Assembly: GCA_964482515.1 (NCBI GenBank)
Contig: CAYZXT010000008.1
Span: 35,334 to 99,333 of the forward strand
DNA length: 64,000 bases
Reading direction: 5' to 3'
Source: CAYZXT01 sp964482515
Lineage (GTDB): Bacteria; Elusimicrobiota; Elusimicrobia; FEN-1173
A program made the translations under genes and the position numbers. Position 1 is the first letter of the stretch; each line of letters begins with the position of its first letter. The notes beneath the pieces were generated by a model, which made no database searches, was not told the origin of the DNA, and was given only the letters and a program-made list of their open reading frames with translations. This document shows, in pieces, positions 36,474-45,857 of this stretch.

Positions 36474-39400
36474 GTTCCGAACAAATCATCCGCCGGACGC
36501 TGCGCCGCGCTCTCATGACCCGCTTTTATTACCGCTCGTCCTTCGCGTTGGCGCGGGGGATCGCCGGCTTCATCGCGATCGGATGGTTGTTGGTCTTGGC
36601 GGACGGAATTTTTTCCCTGTCGCGGACCGGCCGCATCGGGTTCTGGTCCGCGGGCGCGGCGTTGTCCGCGCTCTGGGGTATCGCCGCTCTGGGGTCCTGG
36701 CGGCGCTGGCGGCGGGACGAAGTGGCCCGGGAGGCGGGAAAGTTTCTGCGCCCGTCGGACGAACTGTTGAATTCCTGGGATTTGACGCGGAGCCCGCCCG
36801 ATCCGCGCGGGATATCTCCGGAGCTGACGAGGCGCGCGCTGGAGGAATCCGCCGGTCGTCTGTCCGCGGCGCGCCTCGGGCCGGCGCTGCAGCCGCCGCG
36901 CTTCCGGCTTTGGTTCTGGCTGGCGCTGTTGAGCCTGTCCCTGACCGCGTCGGGTTTCATGCTGCTGCCGCCGGGGCCTCGGTCATCCCTGTGGCGCGCC
37001 TATTTTCCCTTCGGGCCCGAGGATGCCATCGGCGTCGCCGTTTCGCCGGGGCACGCGCGGATCGCCGCCGGCGACGATCTTTTGGTCCGGCTGGAACCGT
37101 CCGACCCGTCGTCAGCGCCGGAGCTCTGGATACAGGGAGATGGGCTCCGCTGGGAACGCGCCCCGCTGGAACGGGCGGGTTCGGAGGCCGTTTATACGCG
37201 GCTCTTCGAAAGACTTCTTTCGCCGCTGGACTACAAAATTCGTTATCGCGGGCGCTGGTCGCCGGTCTATTCCGTCCGGATTTTTCATCCGCCGCAGTTT
37301 GAGTCCCTGCGCGTCGAGCAGCATTTCCCGCGCTACACGGGGAAACCCGTCGAAGTGACGGAGAACAGCTTGGCTTTGCGGACGCTGCGCGGCGGCCGTT
37401 TGAAGCTCAAGGGCCGTCTGAACCAAAAAGTCTCCACGATATCGGCGGGAATGGACGACGGCCGCTCCCTGCCCTGCTCTCTCCACGGCGGCCGCGATGT
37501 GTCACTGGAGTGGGACGCCTACGAGTCCGGCGGACTGTCGCTCCGCCTGGAAGGGCCGGAACTGCCGGCCTCGGCCCGGAGCGCGATCCGTTTCACGCTG
37601 GAAGTGGTCCCCGACGAACCTCCGTCCGTGAAACTGCTTTCGCCCGCCCAGGACCTGCTGGTCTCCCCGCGCGACAAGATCCCTCTGACCTATGAAGTCG
37701 CGGACGATTTCGGCGTCGCCGAGGTTTCCCTCAGATATCAGGTCAACGGCGGCGAAACGCGGCGGGAAACTCTGCGGAAGGCGGACGCCGATCCGCAAAC
37801 CGGTACGATGCCGGGCGGCGAGACGATGTTTGACGCCCTTTGGCGGCTCGAGCCCCTGAAACTGAATCCGGGAGACCGGGTGAGATATTTCCTTTCGGCC
37901 CGGGACAACAACACCCTCACCGGACCGGGGGAAGGCGCCAGCGCCGCTTTTTCAATCGAGGTCACGTCCTACGAATCCGAACACCGAAACCTGGAGGACG
38001 AATTGGGCCTTTTACATAAGGACCTGGTGAAGCTGCTCGGCGACCAGGTGCTGGTCAAGGAAAAATTGGATACCGCCCAATCGCCAGAGGATTGGAAAAC
38101 GATTTCCGCCGAGCAATCAAGGCTGAAACAGCGCCTCGCCGAGCAGGGCGCGAAGGCGGGTTCCTTGGTCAAGAAGATGGAGCGGGACCCGCTCATGGAC
38201 CAGGTGAGCGCCGCGGAATACAAGGCGATCGCGGAGAACCTCCGGCATTTGGAGAAGGACGCCATGGCGCGGGCCGAGTCGGCGTTGGCCGCGCGGCAGA
38301 AAAAGCCGGCCGCCGACGCCATGGACGAAACTGTGTCGGAATTGGAACGGCTTTCGCTTTTGGCCGAGGACGTGCTGCAATCCAAGCGCATGCGCGACGT
38401 GCTGATGAACCAGGAAGAGCTGACCCAGGCGGCCGAGTCCATGGTGGAGCGCTTGTCGGAGAGCGCCGGCGAAAAACTTTCCGCCGCGGACCAGAAGGAG
38501 CTGGCGGAGCTGATGTCCGAGGCGTCGCGGCTGATGCAGAGCGTGATGGACCAATTGCAGAAAATGCCCCAGGAGCTTCCCGAGGATTTCGTCAACCAGG
38601 AGGCGGTCAAGAGCCTGCGCTTCGATGAAGTGCAGTCCGCCATGCGGGACATGCGGGAAGCGCTGCGGCGCGGGGACGCGGCCGGCGCCTTGGCCCAGGC
38701 GAAGAAGATGCTGGAGCAGCTGAAGAGCATCCGGAAAACCCTGGACGATTCCGCGCAGAAAACGCCCGGCGGCCCCAGTTGGTTCGGCGAGACGCTACTG
38801 CGGGAAGTCCAGGAACTGCAGAAGCGGCTGCAGGCCCTGATCGAGCGGCAGGAAGATTTGAAGGCGCGGACGCAGTCCGTTTCCCAGGCCGCCCTCGACC
38901 GTCTGGTGGCCCGGCAAAAGGAGCTTTTGAAGGCCGCGGCGGGCGCATGGGACGCGGCGCTGGCGGATTTGGACCGTTTGGTCCCGGCCTTCATCCAGGC
39001 GAAGGACTTGACGCTCTCCATGGAATCACGGATCCGTTTGCCCCGCTTGCGGAGCGCGCTGGACCGCTTGCGGCAGGGCGTGAGAGATCTTCAGGTCCGG
39101 AACGCCGCCCAGGACATCGACGCGGTCCGCGCGGACGCCGACCCCGTGGGGAAATCCCTGTCCGACGCGCAGTCTCGGCTTTTGTCTTCGGGAACCATCC
39201 GGCTCAGCACCGCTTCGCGCTCGGCCTGGCCGGAAGAAACGAAGCAGGCCTATGCCGCGTTGGAGGCGATGCGGAAGGAGTGGGAAGCCTTCCGCGGGAC
39301 GATCGCGGAATTGGAGAAACCTCTGGTCCAAGCGCCTGAGGAAAAAAGTCAGCTGACGGATTCCGAAAAAAGCCGGGTCTTAACCTGGGCCGCGGAGCAG

Positions 39401-39871
39401 GGCGCTCTGTCCGCGGATACGTTGGCGCTTCGCCGTGATCTTCAGATACTGGCGCTGCAGACCGCCACGCTCGGCACGGCGCTGGCGCGGCGGCTGCAGC
39501 TGGCGGCCGAAGCCATGGGCCTGGCGCAGGCGGACCTGTCCGCGGCGGAGCCCCGCCCAGCGGTGGAAAATCAGGAAACGGCGCTCCGCCATCTTCGGGA
39601 CGCGCAGGACGGAATGCAGTCGTCTTCCCAAGGCATGAGTAAAATGAAACAATTTTTGGGCCAGCCCATGGCGGGCACGGTCCAGCCGGCGCCCGGAAGC
39701 GCTTCCGGCTTCGGCTCCGGCGTCCAGTCCGGGCCGGTAAGGATCCCGCGGGCGGAGGATTTCCGCGCGCCGAAAGAATTCCGGGAAGAAGTGCTGAAAT
39801 CCATGAAGGAGAAATATCCAAAAAACTATGAACGCATCATCCAAGACTACTACGAGCGCTGGGCGAAATAA
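36470..39871 (+). CDS. Large DUF4175-like coiled-coil membrane protein
   Basis: A 1133-residue protein with three N-terminal membrane helices (about 24-46, 60-79, 145-166), a beta-rich region to about 500 (including PPSVKLLSPAQDLLVSPRDK) and a long helical, coiled-coil-prone part (500-1050) rich in Glu, Lys, Gln and Ala (KEKLDTAQSPEDWKTISAEQ). The tail ends with KYPKNYERIIQDYYERWAK. The layout fits DUF4175 proteins that accompany MoxR clusters. It overlaps its upstream glycosyltransferase by ATGA. Function unknown; scaffold or mechanical sensor is inference. Confidence 0.75.
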   Translation: MSSEQIIRRTLRRALMTRFYYRSSFALARGIAGFIAIGWLLVLADGIFSLSRTGRIGFWSAGAALSALWGIAALGSWRRWRRDEVAREAGKFLRPSDELLNSWDLTRSPPDPRGISPELTRRALEESAGRLSAARLGPALQPPRFRLWFWLALLSLSLTASGFMLLPPGPRSSLWRAYFPFGPEDAIGVAVSPGHARIAAGDDLLVRLEPSDPSSAPELWIQGDGLRWERAPLERAGSEAVYTRLFERLLSPLDYKIRYRGRWSPVYSVRIFHPPQFESLRVEQHFPRYTGKPVEVTENSLALRTLRGGRLKLKGRLNQKVSTISAGMDDGRSLPCSLHGGRDVSLEWDAYESGGLSLRLEGPELPASARSAIRFTLEVVPDEPPSVKLLSPAQDLLVSPRDKIPLTYEVADDFGVAEVSLRYQVNGGETRRETLRKADADPQTGTMPGGETMFDALWRLEPLKLNPGDRVRYFLSARDNNTLTGPGEGASAAFSIEVTSYESEHRNLEDELGLLHKDLVKLLGDQVLVKEKLDTAQSPEDWKTISAEQSRLKQRLAEQGAKAGSLVKKMERDPLMDQVSAAEYKAIAENLRHLEKDAMARAESALAARQKKPAADAMDETVSELERLSLLAEDVLQSKRMRDVLMNQEELTQAAESMVERLSESAGEKLSAADQKELAELMSEASRLMQSVMDQLQKMPQELPEDFVNQEAVKSLRFDEVQSAMRDMREALRRGDAAGALAQAKKMLEQLKSIRKTLDDSAQKTPGGPSWFGETLLREVQELQKRLQALIERQEDLKARTQSVSQAALDRLVARQKELLKAAAGAWDAALADLDRLVPAFIQAKDLTLSMESRIRLPRLRSALDRLRQGVRDLQVRNAAQDIDAVRADADPVGKSLSDAQSRLLSSGTIRLSTASRSAWPEETKQAYAALEAMRKEWEAFRGTIAELEKPLVQAPEEKSQLTDSEKSRVLTWAAEQGALSADTLALRRDLQILALQTATLGTALARRLQLAAEAMGLAQADLSAAEPRPAVENQETALRHLRDAQDGMQSSSQGMSKMKQFLGQPMAGTVQPAPGSASGFGSGVQSGPVRIPRAEDFRAPKEFREEVLKSMKEKYPKNYERIIQDYYERWAK

Positions 39872-41567
39872 CCGGCAAAGAATTGTCCTTGCGCTGATTT
39901 TTCTTGCCGCGTCGCTGCCGGTTTTGACGGCCGCTCCGTCGAAGGACGTCCCCTATTCGGCGGCCGTTTTGAAGAACCCCCAGGACGCCTTGAAAAATAT
40001 GGACGCGCCCTGGCCCCTGCTGGAGCAGCTGCTGGAGGCGGGCGAGCGGCGGGCCGTCGAGAACTATCGCGAGAAGCTTTCCCTGCCCAAACAGGCGGAC
40101 GCGGATTTTCGCGCGCAGGCCCTGCTTTTCCTCTACGACGGCGATTATCCCGCGGCGCAGCAGGCGATGCTGCAGGTGAAATCCGACGATCCCTGGACCG
40201 CGGAGAAAAAGCGCTATCTGGACGGACTGCTCGACGCGACCACGGGGTTCGTGGAAAGCCCGTCGGACCATTTCCGGCTCCGCACGCGGCGGGAGGACGT
40301 TTTCCTGAGCCAGTACGCGCTGCGCTGCCTGGAGAACGCCCAGTCGAAGATGAACGAGGTCTTCGGCCTGTCCGCCTCCACGACGGTGGTCGTCGAGATC
40401 TATCCCACGGCGGAACGCTTCTCCGCGGCGTCCACTTTGTCGGACGATAAGCTGGAGCGCTCCGGCGCCATCGGCATCTGCAAGTTCCGGCGCCTGATGA
40501 TCCTGTCTCCGCAGGCCACGCCCCTGGGCTATCGCTGGCTCGACGCCCTGTCCCACGAATACAACCACTACCTGATCAACGAACTGTCGGGATCCCTCTG
40601 CCCGCTCTGGCTGCATGAAGGCGTGGCGCGCTATTACGAGACGGCCTGGCGGCGCGCGGGGTCTTTCCAGCATCCCGCGTCCGCGGAAAACGCCCTGGCC
40701 CAGGCCGCGCTTTCCATCACCACCACCGTCATCGGCGTAGACGGTTCGACCGTCGCCGTCGCGCTGCCGCCGTCCGCCGAGGGGCAGGCGGTGATCCCCT
40801 TTGAGCGCATGGAGCCGTCCATGGTGTATTTAAAGGACCAGGAGGAGGTTTCCCTGGCCTTCGCCGAAGTGTCGGACGCCGTCGGGTATATCATCGACCG
40901 CTTCGGCCAGGACAAGCTGGTCGACTTGCTGAAAGCGTTCCGGGACCATCCGCGCGCCGAAGCCTTTGAGCGGGCGCTCGGCGTTTCCGAAGGCGAACTG
41001 CAGACCGCTTGGCGGGATTCCCTGGTGGGGCGGAGCTGGCAGGTGTCCAAGGGCGCCATGGCCCAGACCATCCGCTTGCGGCCCGTGGACGAGACCCAGT
41101 TCGCGGGCGTGGACGCCCAGGGCCATATCCGCCTGGGGGACCGTTTGCGTCAGCAGGACCAGATGTCCGCCGCCCTGGCCGAATACAAGAAAGCTTTGGA
41201 CGATGAACCGAACAACGGCGTCGCCCTGCTGAAAGCGGCGCGCGCCTATCAGGCCATGGAAAAAATTGACCAGGCCGAAGCGGCCCTGCGGCTGGCCGTC
41301 GAGAAGAATCCGTCCTACGTCACGCCCTATGTCGTTTTGGGCGAATTGATCTACGACGACGGCAGGCACGAGGAAGCGCAGCGCGTGCTGCAGGAGGCCC
41401 TGGAGATCAACCCTTTCCATCCCGGCATCCATGAAATCCTGGGCCTGATGGCGCTGGACGTCGGCAACTTTCCGACGGCGAGGCGTTACATCGAGACCTC
41501 TCTCCGATTGAAGCCGGACAATCCCGACCTGCGGGACACGCTGAAGCATATGCCGGGAGACCGATAA
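39828..41567 (+). CDS. Secreted gluzincin-type metallopeptidase (MA-like) with TPR repeats
   Basis: A 579-residue exported protein. A signal peptide spans about 18-36 (RIVLALIFLAASLPVLTA). The zinc motif HEYNH is at 243-247 with the third ligand Glu264 in WLHEGVARYYE, as in the peptidase-MA-like family. The last 170 residues hold at least three TPRs (HIRLGDRLRQQDQMSAALAE, VALLKAARAYQAMEKI, HPGIHEILGLMALDVGN). The ATG lies 44 bases inside the previous gene. Target proteins are unknown; the operon suggests a role at the envelope. Confidence 0.84.
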   Translation: MNASSKTTTSAGRNNRQRIVLALIFLAASLPVLTAAPSKDVPYSAAVLKNPQDALKNMDAPWPLLEQLLEAGERRAVENYREKLSLPKQADADFRAQALLFLYDGDYPAAQQAMLQVKSDDPWTAEKKRYLDGLLDATTGFVESPSDHFRLRTRREDVFLSQYALRCLENAQSKMNEVFGLSASTTVVVEIYPTAERFSAASTLSDDKLERSGAIGICKFRRLMILSPQATPLGYRWLDALSHEYNHYLINELSGSLCPLWLHEGVARYYETAWRRAGSFQHPASAENALAQAALSITTTVIGVDGSTVAVALPPSAEGQAVIPFERMEPSMVYLKDQEEVSLAFAEVSDAVGYIIDRFGQDKLVDLLKAFRDHPRAEAFERALGVSEGELQTAWRDSLVGRSWQVSKGAMAQTIRLRPVDETQFAGVDAQGHIRLGDRLRQQDQMSAALAEYKKALDDEPNNGVALLKAARAYQAMEKIDQAEAALRLAVEKNPSYVTPYVVLGELIYDDGRHEEAQRVLQEALEINPFHPGIHEILGLMALDVGNFPTARRYIETSLRLKPDNPDLRDTLKHMPGDR

Positions 41568-42208
41568 TGTCTTCCCGGTTGTTGCAGGAAGTGAAGTGTC
41601 CCTGCGGCGAGGAGTTCGAGGCCGAACTCTGGAGCTCGGTGAACGTCGCACAGGACCCCGAATTGAAGGACGAACTGTTGGCGGGGCAATTGAACGTCGC
41701 CAACTGCCCGACGTGCAAGACCATGGTCTACGCGGAACGTTTCGTCCTCTATCACGACCCTTCCGCCGAGCTGATGGCCTTCATTTATCCGGCGGGCTAC
41801 GGCGAGGAGGAGGAGAAGTGGCGCGACAAAACGCGGGAAGACTTCGCCGCCGCCCAGAACCTCATCGAGAGCGACCAGCGCCTCGCCTATCCGCCGGTGA
41901 CGCTTTTCGGCATGGACACGATGGTGGAACTTTTGAGGAAAGAGCAGGAGGCCTTCGACCAGGCCGCGATCGTGGAGTCCCTGGCCGTTCCGCTGGATTT
42001 CCAGGCGCGGCGCCTGACGCCGTCGCTGGCGCGGAAATGGGCGCTGCCGCCCGTGCTGCCTTTGGCGGGCCCGGCGGACGACGAGCAGTCCCTGCGTTTC
42101 CGTCGGGGACTGGACCGCGTCGTCCAGGCCAACGACCGTTTGACGGTCTACGCGGAGCTGCGCAAGCAGCTCGATTCGCTGGACCTCGCGGGCCTGTGGA
42201 AACAATGA
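41567..42208 (+). CDS. CpXC-domain zinc-ribbon protein
   Basis: A 213-residue cytoplasmic protein whose N-terminal third is a CpXC domain: VKCPCGEEFEAELWSSVN and NCPTCKTM supply two Cys pairs for zinc. The rest is helical with no recognisable family. CpXC proteins are uncharacterised. Its ATG shares one base with the preceding stop (TAATG), so it is part of the operon. Confidence 0.8.
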   Translation: MSSRLLQEVKCPCGEEFEAELWSSVNVAQDPELKDELLAGQLNVANCPTCKTMVYAERFVLYHDPSAELMAFIYPAGYGEEEEKWRDKTREDFAAAQNLIESDQRLAYPPVTLFGMDTMVELLRKEQEAFDQAAIVESLAVPLDFQARRLTPSLARKWALPPVLPLAGPADDEQSLRFRRGLDRVVQANDRLTVYAELRKQLDSLDLAGLWKQ

Positions 42209-42239
42209 TCCGGGCCGGGCGCCGGGCGCGTTGACCCCT

Positions 42240-42632
42240 ATGCTCCGGGAAATCCGCTCCGACGCCGTCACGAATTCCGGCGCCCCGCTCAAGAAGATAT
42301 GGTTCCATTCCGCGGAAGGCGATCTCTACGTCTGGAAGGATCCGGCGGGCGGCATCGTTTCTTTTCAGTTGACGTGCTTCGACCAAACCTCCGGCGAGCG
42401 GCGGGAGCTTTGGGCGCAGTGGGAAGAAGGCAAAAAAGTGAAGATCGGCTTGGTGGATTCGAAGGAGTCGGACGGACGCACCCACGATCTGCGATCGCCC
42501 GTCGTGCGGGTTTCATCGGCGGACAAAAGCGACGTCCTCCGCCGCCTGACGGATTTCGTGGAACGCGAAGGCGGCCAGCTCCTCACGGACGACGGCGAAT
42601 TCCTCCGCAGCCGATTGGCCGGGCCCTCCTGA
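42240..42632 (+). CDS. Conserved-looking hypothetical protein
   Basis: A 130-residue soluble protein I do not recognise. The first part looks beta-stranded (KIWFHSAEGDLYVWKDPAGG, IVSFQLTCFDQTSGERRELW), the end helical (DVLRRLTDFVEREGG). There is no signal peptide or membrane helix. ATG 42240 is chosen; TTG 42231 would add three residues. It is held between CpXC and the nucleotidyltransferase by a 1-base overlap at its 3' end (TGATG), which supports it as real. Confidence 0.6.
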   Translation: MLREIRSDAVTNSGAPLKKIWFHSAEGDLYVWKDPAGGIVSFQLTCFDQTSGERRELWAQWEEGKKVKIGLVDSKESDGRTHDLRSPVVRVSSADKSDVLRRLTDFVEREGGQLLTDDGEFLRSRLAGPS

Positions 42633-43834
42633 TGGCGCGCAAGACGCTTTCCATAATCAGCGGCATACCGCCGCTCTGGCGCGAACGTTTTGAGGCCTTG
42701 GGCCGCCTGGCGGAAAACCGGGGCCTGACCCTTTGCCTCGTGGGCGGCAGCGTGCGCGATCTTTTCCTGAAACGGACGCCGTTGGATTGGGACGTGGTGG
42801 GCGAAGGGGACGTCGCTCCGTTGGTGCAGGAAGCGGCGAAGCGTTTTTCCGCCGGCGTGGTGGAGCATCCCGCCTTTCTGACTTACACGCTGCACTTCCG
42901 CGACGGGACGTCTCTGGACGTGGCCACCTCGCGCCGGGAAATCTATGAACGGCCCGCGGCGCTGCCGACCGTGCGTCCCGCGAAGCTGAGGGACGATTTT
43001 CAGCGCCGGGACTTCGCCGTGAACGCCATGGCGATCCATTTGACGCCGCGACGCTGGGGGGAATTGGCGGACCCGCTCGGCGGGTTGAAGGACCTCGAGA
43101 AAAAAATCATCCGCGTCCTGCACAACGGGAGTTTTCAGGACGATCCCACCCGAATCTACCGCGCGGCCCGTTACGCCGGGCGCTGCGGATACAAAGTCGA
43201 ACCCAACACGTTGAAGCTCATCAAAGCGGCCGTGAAGGCGAAGCTGCCGGCGCTGCTCTCGCCCGCCCGGCGGCGCAACGAACTGGAATGCCTCCTGCGT
43301 GAAACCGATGCGCGCGCGGCCATGAAATTGTTGTGGAGTTGGGGGCTTTGGTTTTTTTGGGAGAAAAAATGGAAGTGGAGCCGATCGGCCGAAAAGTTTC
43401 TCGCCCCTCATAAATCCAGCGACCTTGTGACGTTCCGTTTGATGGGACTGTGCGCTTCCATGCCGCCGGACGCGGCCCGAAAAAGCCTCGCGTCGCTGGC
43501 GTTCCCGCGCTTCGTCTGGGAAACGGTGTCGTCGGGCCTGGAATGCCGGACCGTCCTCAAAAAGAAGCGCCTGCCGAAGGGCTCCTATAAAAGGCTTTCC
43601 CCCGTCATACCGGAGTTCCTTCTGGCGGCCGGGATTTCGCCGGACCTCCTGGACCGCTGGAGCCATACGGAGCCGGTGATTTCCGGAATGGACCTGAGCC
43701 AATGGGGTTATCCGCCGGGACCTCTTTATCAGGAGATTTTCAACGCGCTGCGCCTCGCCCGCTGGCGGGACGGCGCGATGTCCTTTGACGGGGAAAAACG
43801 CTTCGTGTTTGACAATTACCCTCTAAAGAAGTAA
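42632..43834 (+). CDS. tRNA nucleotidyltransferase / poly(A) polymerase (class II)
   Basis: A 400-residue enzyme of the class II CCA-adding/poly(A) polymerase family. The nucleotidyltransferase motif LVGGSVRDLFL is at 37-46, with the metal-binding D52-W-D54. RRDFAVNAMAIHL and DDPTRIYRAARYAGR complete the signatures. It adds or repairs the 3' CCA of tRNA, or polyadenylates RNA; the two cannot be separated by eye. There is no HD domain evident. It is the last gene of the long operon, and a promoter for trpS lies inside its 3' end. Confidence 0.88.
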   Translation: MARKTLSIISGIPPLWRERFEALGRLAENRGLTLCLVGGSVRDLFLKRTPLDWDVVGEGDVAPLVQEAAKRFSAGVVEHPAFLTYTLHFRDGTSLDVATSRREIYERPAALPTVRPAKLRDDFQRRDFAVNAMAIHLTPRRWGELADPLGGLKDLEKKIIRVLHNGSFQDDPTRIYRAARYAGRCGYKVEPNTLKLIKAAVKAKLPALLSPARRRNELECLLRETDARAAMKLLWSWGLWFFWEKKWKWSRSAEKFLAPHKSSDLVTFRLMGLCASMPPDAARKSLASLAFPRFVWETVSSGLECRTVLKKKRLPKGSYKRLSPVIPEFLLAAGISPDLLDRWSHTEPVISGMDLSQWGYPPGPLYQEIFNALRLARWRDGAMSFDGEKRFVFDNYPLKK

Positions 43835-43837
43835 ATT
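43809..43837 (+). promoter_or_regulatory. Predicted trpS promoter
   Basis: TTGACA (43809-43814), 17-base spacer, TAAATT (43832-43837). It overlaps the end of the nucleotidyltransferase gene and marks the likely start of the trpS-scpAB transcript. Confidence 0.7.
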
Positions 43838-43878
43838 TTAGCCACTTTTTCCCTCGGAGATGAGCCCCAACACCTTTC

Positions 43879-44886
43879 ATGGCCGATATTCAAACGGCGT
43901 CCAAAACCAAAGCGATCCTTTCGGGCATGCGCCCGACCGGCAAGCTGCATCTCGGCAATTACTGGGGAGCGCTTTCCCGCTGGCTCGATCTTCAAAAAGA
44001 CCCCAATTACCGCTGTTTTTACATGGTGGCCGACCTCCATGCCCTGACCACGGGCTACCAGGAAACAAAAGACCTTCAGTCCAACATCAACGACATGGTC
44101 CTCGACTGGCTCGCCGCCGGCCTCGATCCGGAGAAGTCGGTCATCTTCCTTCAATCCGCCGTCGTGGAGCACGCGGAGCTCGCCCAGCTTTTTTCCATGA
44201 TCACGCCCCTGGGCTGGCTGGAGCGGATCCCTACCTATAAGGAGCAGTTGCGCGAGCTGGCGGAGAGGGAGATCGCCACCCACGGGTTTTTGGGGTATCC
44301 GGTCCTGCAGGCGGCGGACATCCTTTTGTACAAAGGCGAAGCCGTCCCGGTGGGCGAAGACCAGTTGTCGCATGTGGAGCTGACCCAGGACATTGCCCGC
44401 CGTTTTAACCATCTATACGGCGCCATCTTCCCCGAGCCCAAGGCGTTGCTGGGAAAGACTCCCAGGGTTCCCGGCATCGACGGCCGCAAAATGTCGAAGT
44501 CCTACGGCAACACCATCGAGCTGGCCGACACGCCGGCGATCGTCCAACAAAAAATCTCCAAAATGTATACGGACCCTAAGAAAATCCGCGCCAACGATCC
44601 CGGCAATCCGGACGGCTGCGTGGTTTACGCCCTGCACGCGATCTACAACCCGAACCACAAAACGCGCGAGGTCGAGTGCCGCGAGGGAAAGGTCGGTTGC
44701 GTCGCCTGCAAGAAGGATTTGTTCGCCTACATGGAACCTTTTTTCAAACAGATGAACGAGCGGCGGGCTTCTTTCCAAAATAAACCTGGTTACGTGCGGG
44801 ATGTTTTGGAGGCCGGCAACAAGAAGGCCCGCGCCGTGGCCCAGGCCACGCTCGCGGAGGCCAAGAAAGCCATGGGACTCCTATGA
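43879..44886 (+). CDS. trpS: Tryptophan-tRNA ligase
   Basis: A 335-residue class Ic synthetase that charges tRNA-Trp. The HIGH equivalent HLGN is at 24-27 within SGMRPTGKLHLGNYWG, and KMSKS is at 204-208. A Cys pair in EGKVGCVACKKD near 274-280 suggests a bound metal, as in some TrpS proteins. GGAG (43856) is rather far from the ATG. Overlaps scpA by ATGA, an unusual coupling of translation and chromosome condensation genes. Confidence 0.95.
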   Translation: MADIQTASKTKAILSGMRPTGKLHLGNYWGALSRWLDLQKDPNYRCFYMVADLHALTTGYQETKDLQSNINDMVLDWLAAGLDPEKSVIFLQSAVVEHAELAQLFSMITPLGWLERIPTYKEQLRELAEREIATHGFLGYPVLQAADILLYKGEAVPVGEDQLSHVELTQDIARRFNHLYGAIFPEPKALLGKTPRVPGIDGRKMSKSYGNTIELADTPAIVQQKISKMYTDPKKIRANDPGNPDGCVVYALHAIYNPNHKTREVECREGKVGCVACKKDLFAYMEPFFKQMNERRASFQNKPGYVRDVLEAGNKKARAVAQATLAEAKKAMGLL

Positions 44887-45857
44887 CGACCGAAAAAACA
44901 TACGACGTCCATCTGGAAATCTTCGAAGGCCCCCTGGACCTTCTATTGTACCTCATCCGCAAGAGCGACCTCAACATCTACGACATCCCGATTTCCAAGA
45001 TCACCTCGGAATACCTGGCCTACATCGACATCCTCAAAGAGATGAACCTGGACGTGGCCGGGGAGTTCCTGGTGATGGCGTCGACGCTCATGCAGATCAA
45101 GGCCCACCAGCTGCTGCCCGCCATCACCTCCGAGGCCGAAGAAGGCCCCGACCCGCGTGCGGAACTCATCAACCGGCTGCTGGAGTACCAGCGCTATAAA
45201 GAGGCGGCCAAGGATCTGCACCAACGCCTGGAAACCAACAAGAACGTTTTCTACCGCGGCTCGCCGGTCTTCAGCGACAGCGATTACCACATGGACGCGT
45301 CGCTCTTCGATTTGCTCGACGCGTTCCGCAGCGTGCTGGACGAGTTGAAGCCCGAAGTCCGGGAAGTCCTGTACGAGGAAATCCCCATGGAGACGAAGAT
45401 CCGGGAGATCCTCACATACATGGAGGGGAAACCCCACGTCACCTTCCGCGAGCTCCTTCACCTGGCCACGACCCGCCACGAGCTCATCGTCACCTTCCTC
45501 GCGATTTTGGAATTGATCCGCCTGAAACAAATCGCCGCCCGGCAGGTCCAGACTTTCGGCGAGATCCGCGTTTACCGCGTCGAAGAGGGCGTGGAAATCC
45601 CGCCCGTCATCGAAGAGATGACCGCCGCGGGGCAGCTGGCGAAACCCGATCAGCAGCCGGCCGCCGAGGCCAACCCCGAAAGTTCAGCCTCCGAGGCCGA
45701 TGAGACCGCGCAGGCTTTGCTGGCCGCGAAGAAGTGGCTGAAACGGCCCGCCACGCAGGATTCAACACCGCTACCGTTGGAGGAGGCGACAGCTTCCGCC
45801 GAAAAAATCGATTCAGAGGTGTCCCATGGACAAGACGAGCCGCAAGCGAATTCTTGA
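44883..45857 (+). CDS. scpA: Segregation and condensation protein A
   Basis: A 324-residue kleisin that bridges the heads of SMC in the bacterial condensin. The N-terminal family block VHLEIFEGPLDLLLYLIRKS and the C-terminal winged-helix segment (FRELLHLATTRHELIVTFLA) are both present. About 80 extra Ala/Glu-rich residues extend the C-terminus beyond the usual 250. It overlaps scpB by 32 bases. Confidence 0.93.
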   Translation: MTTEKTYDVHLEIFEGPLDLLLYLIRKSDLNIYDIPISKITSEYLAYIDILKEMNLDVAGEFLVMASTLMQIKAHQLLPAITSEAEEGPDPRAELINRLLEYQRYKEAAKDLHQRLETNKNVFYRGSPVFSDSDYHMDASLFDLLDAFRSVLDELKPEVREVLYEEIPMETKIREILTYMEGKPHVTFRELLHLATTRHELIVTFLAILELIRLKQIAARQVQTFGEIRVYRVEEGVEIPPVIEEMTAAGQLAKPDQQPAAEANPESSASEADETAQALLAAKKWLKRPATQDSTPLPLEEATASAEKIDSEVSHGQDEPQANS

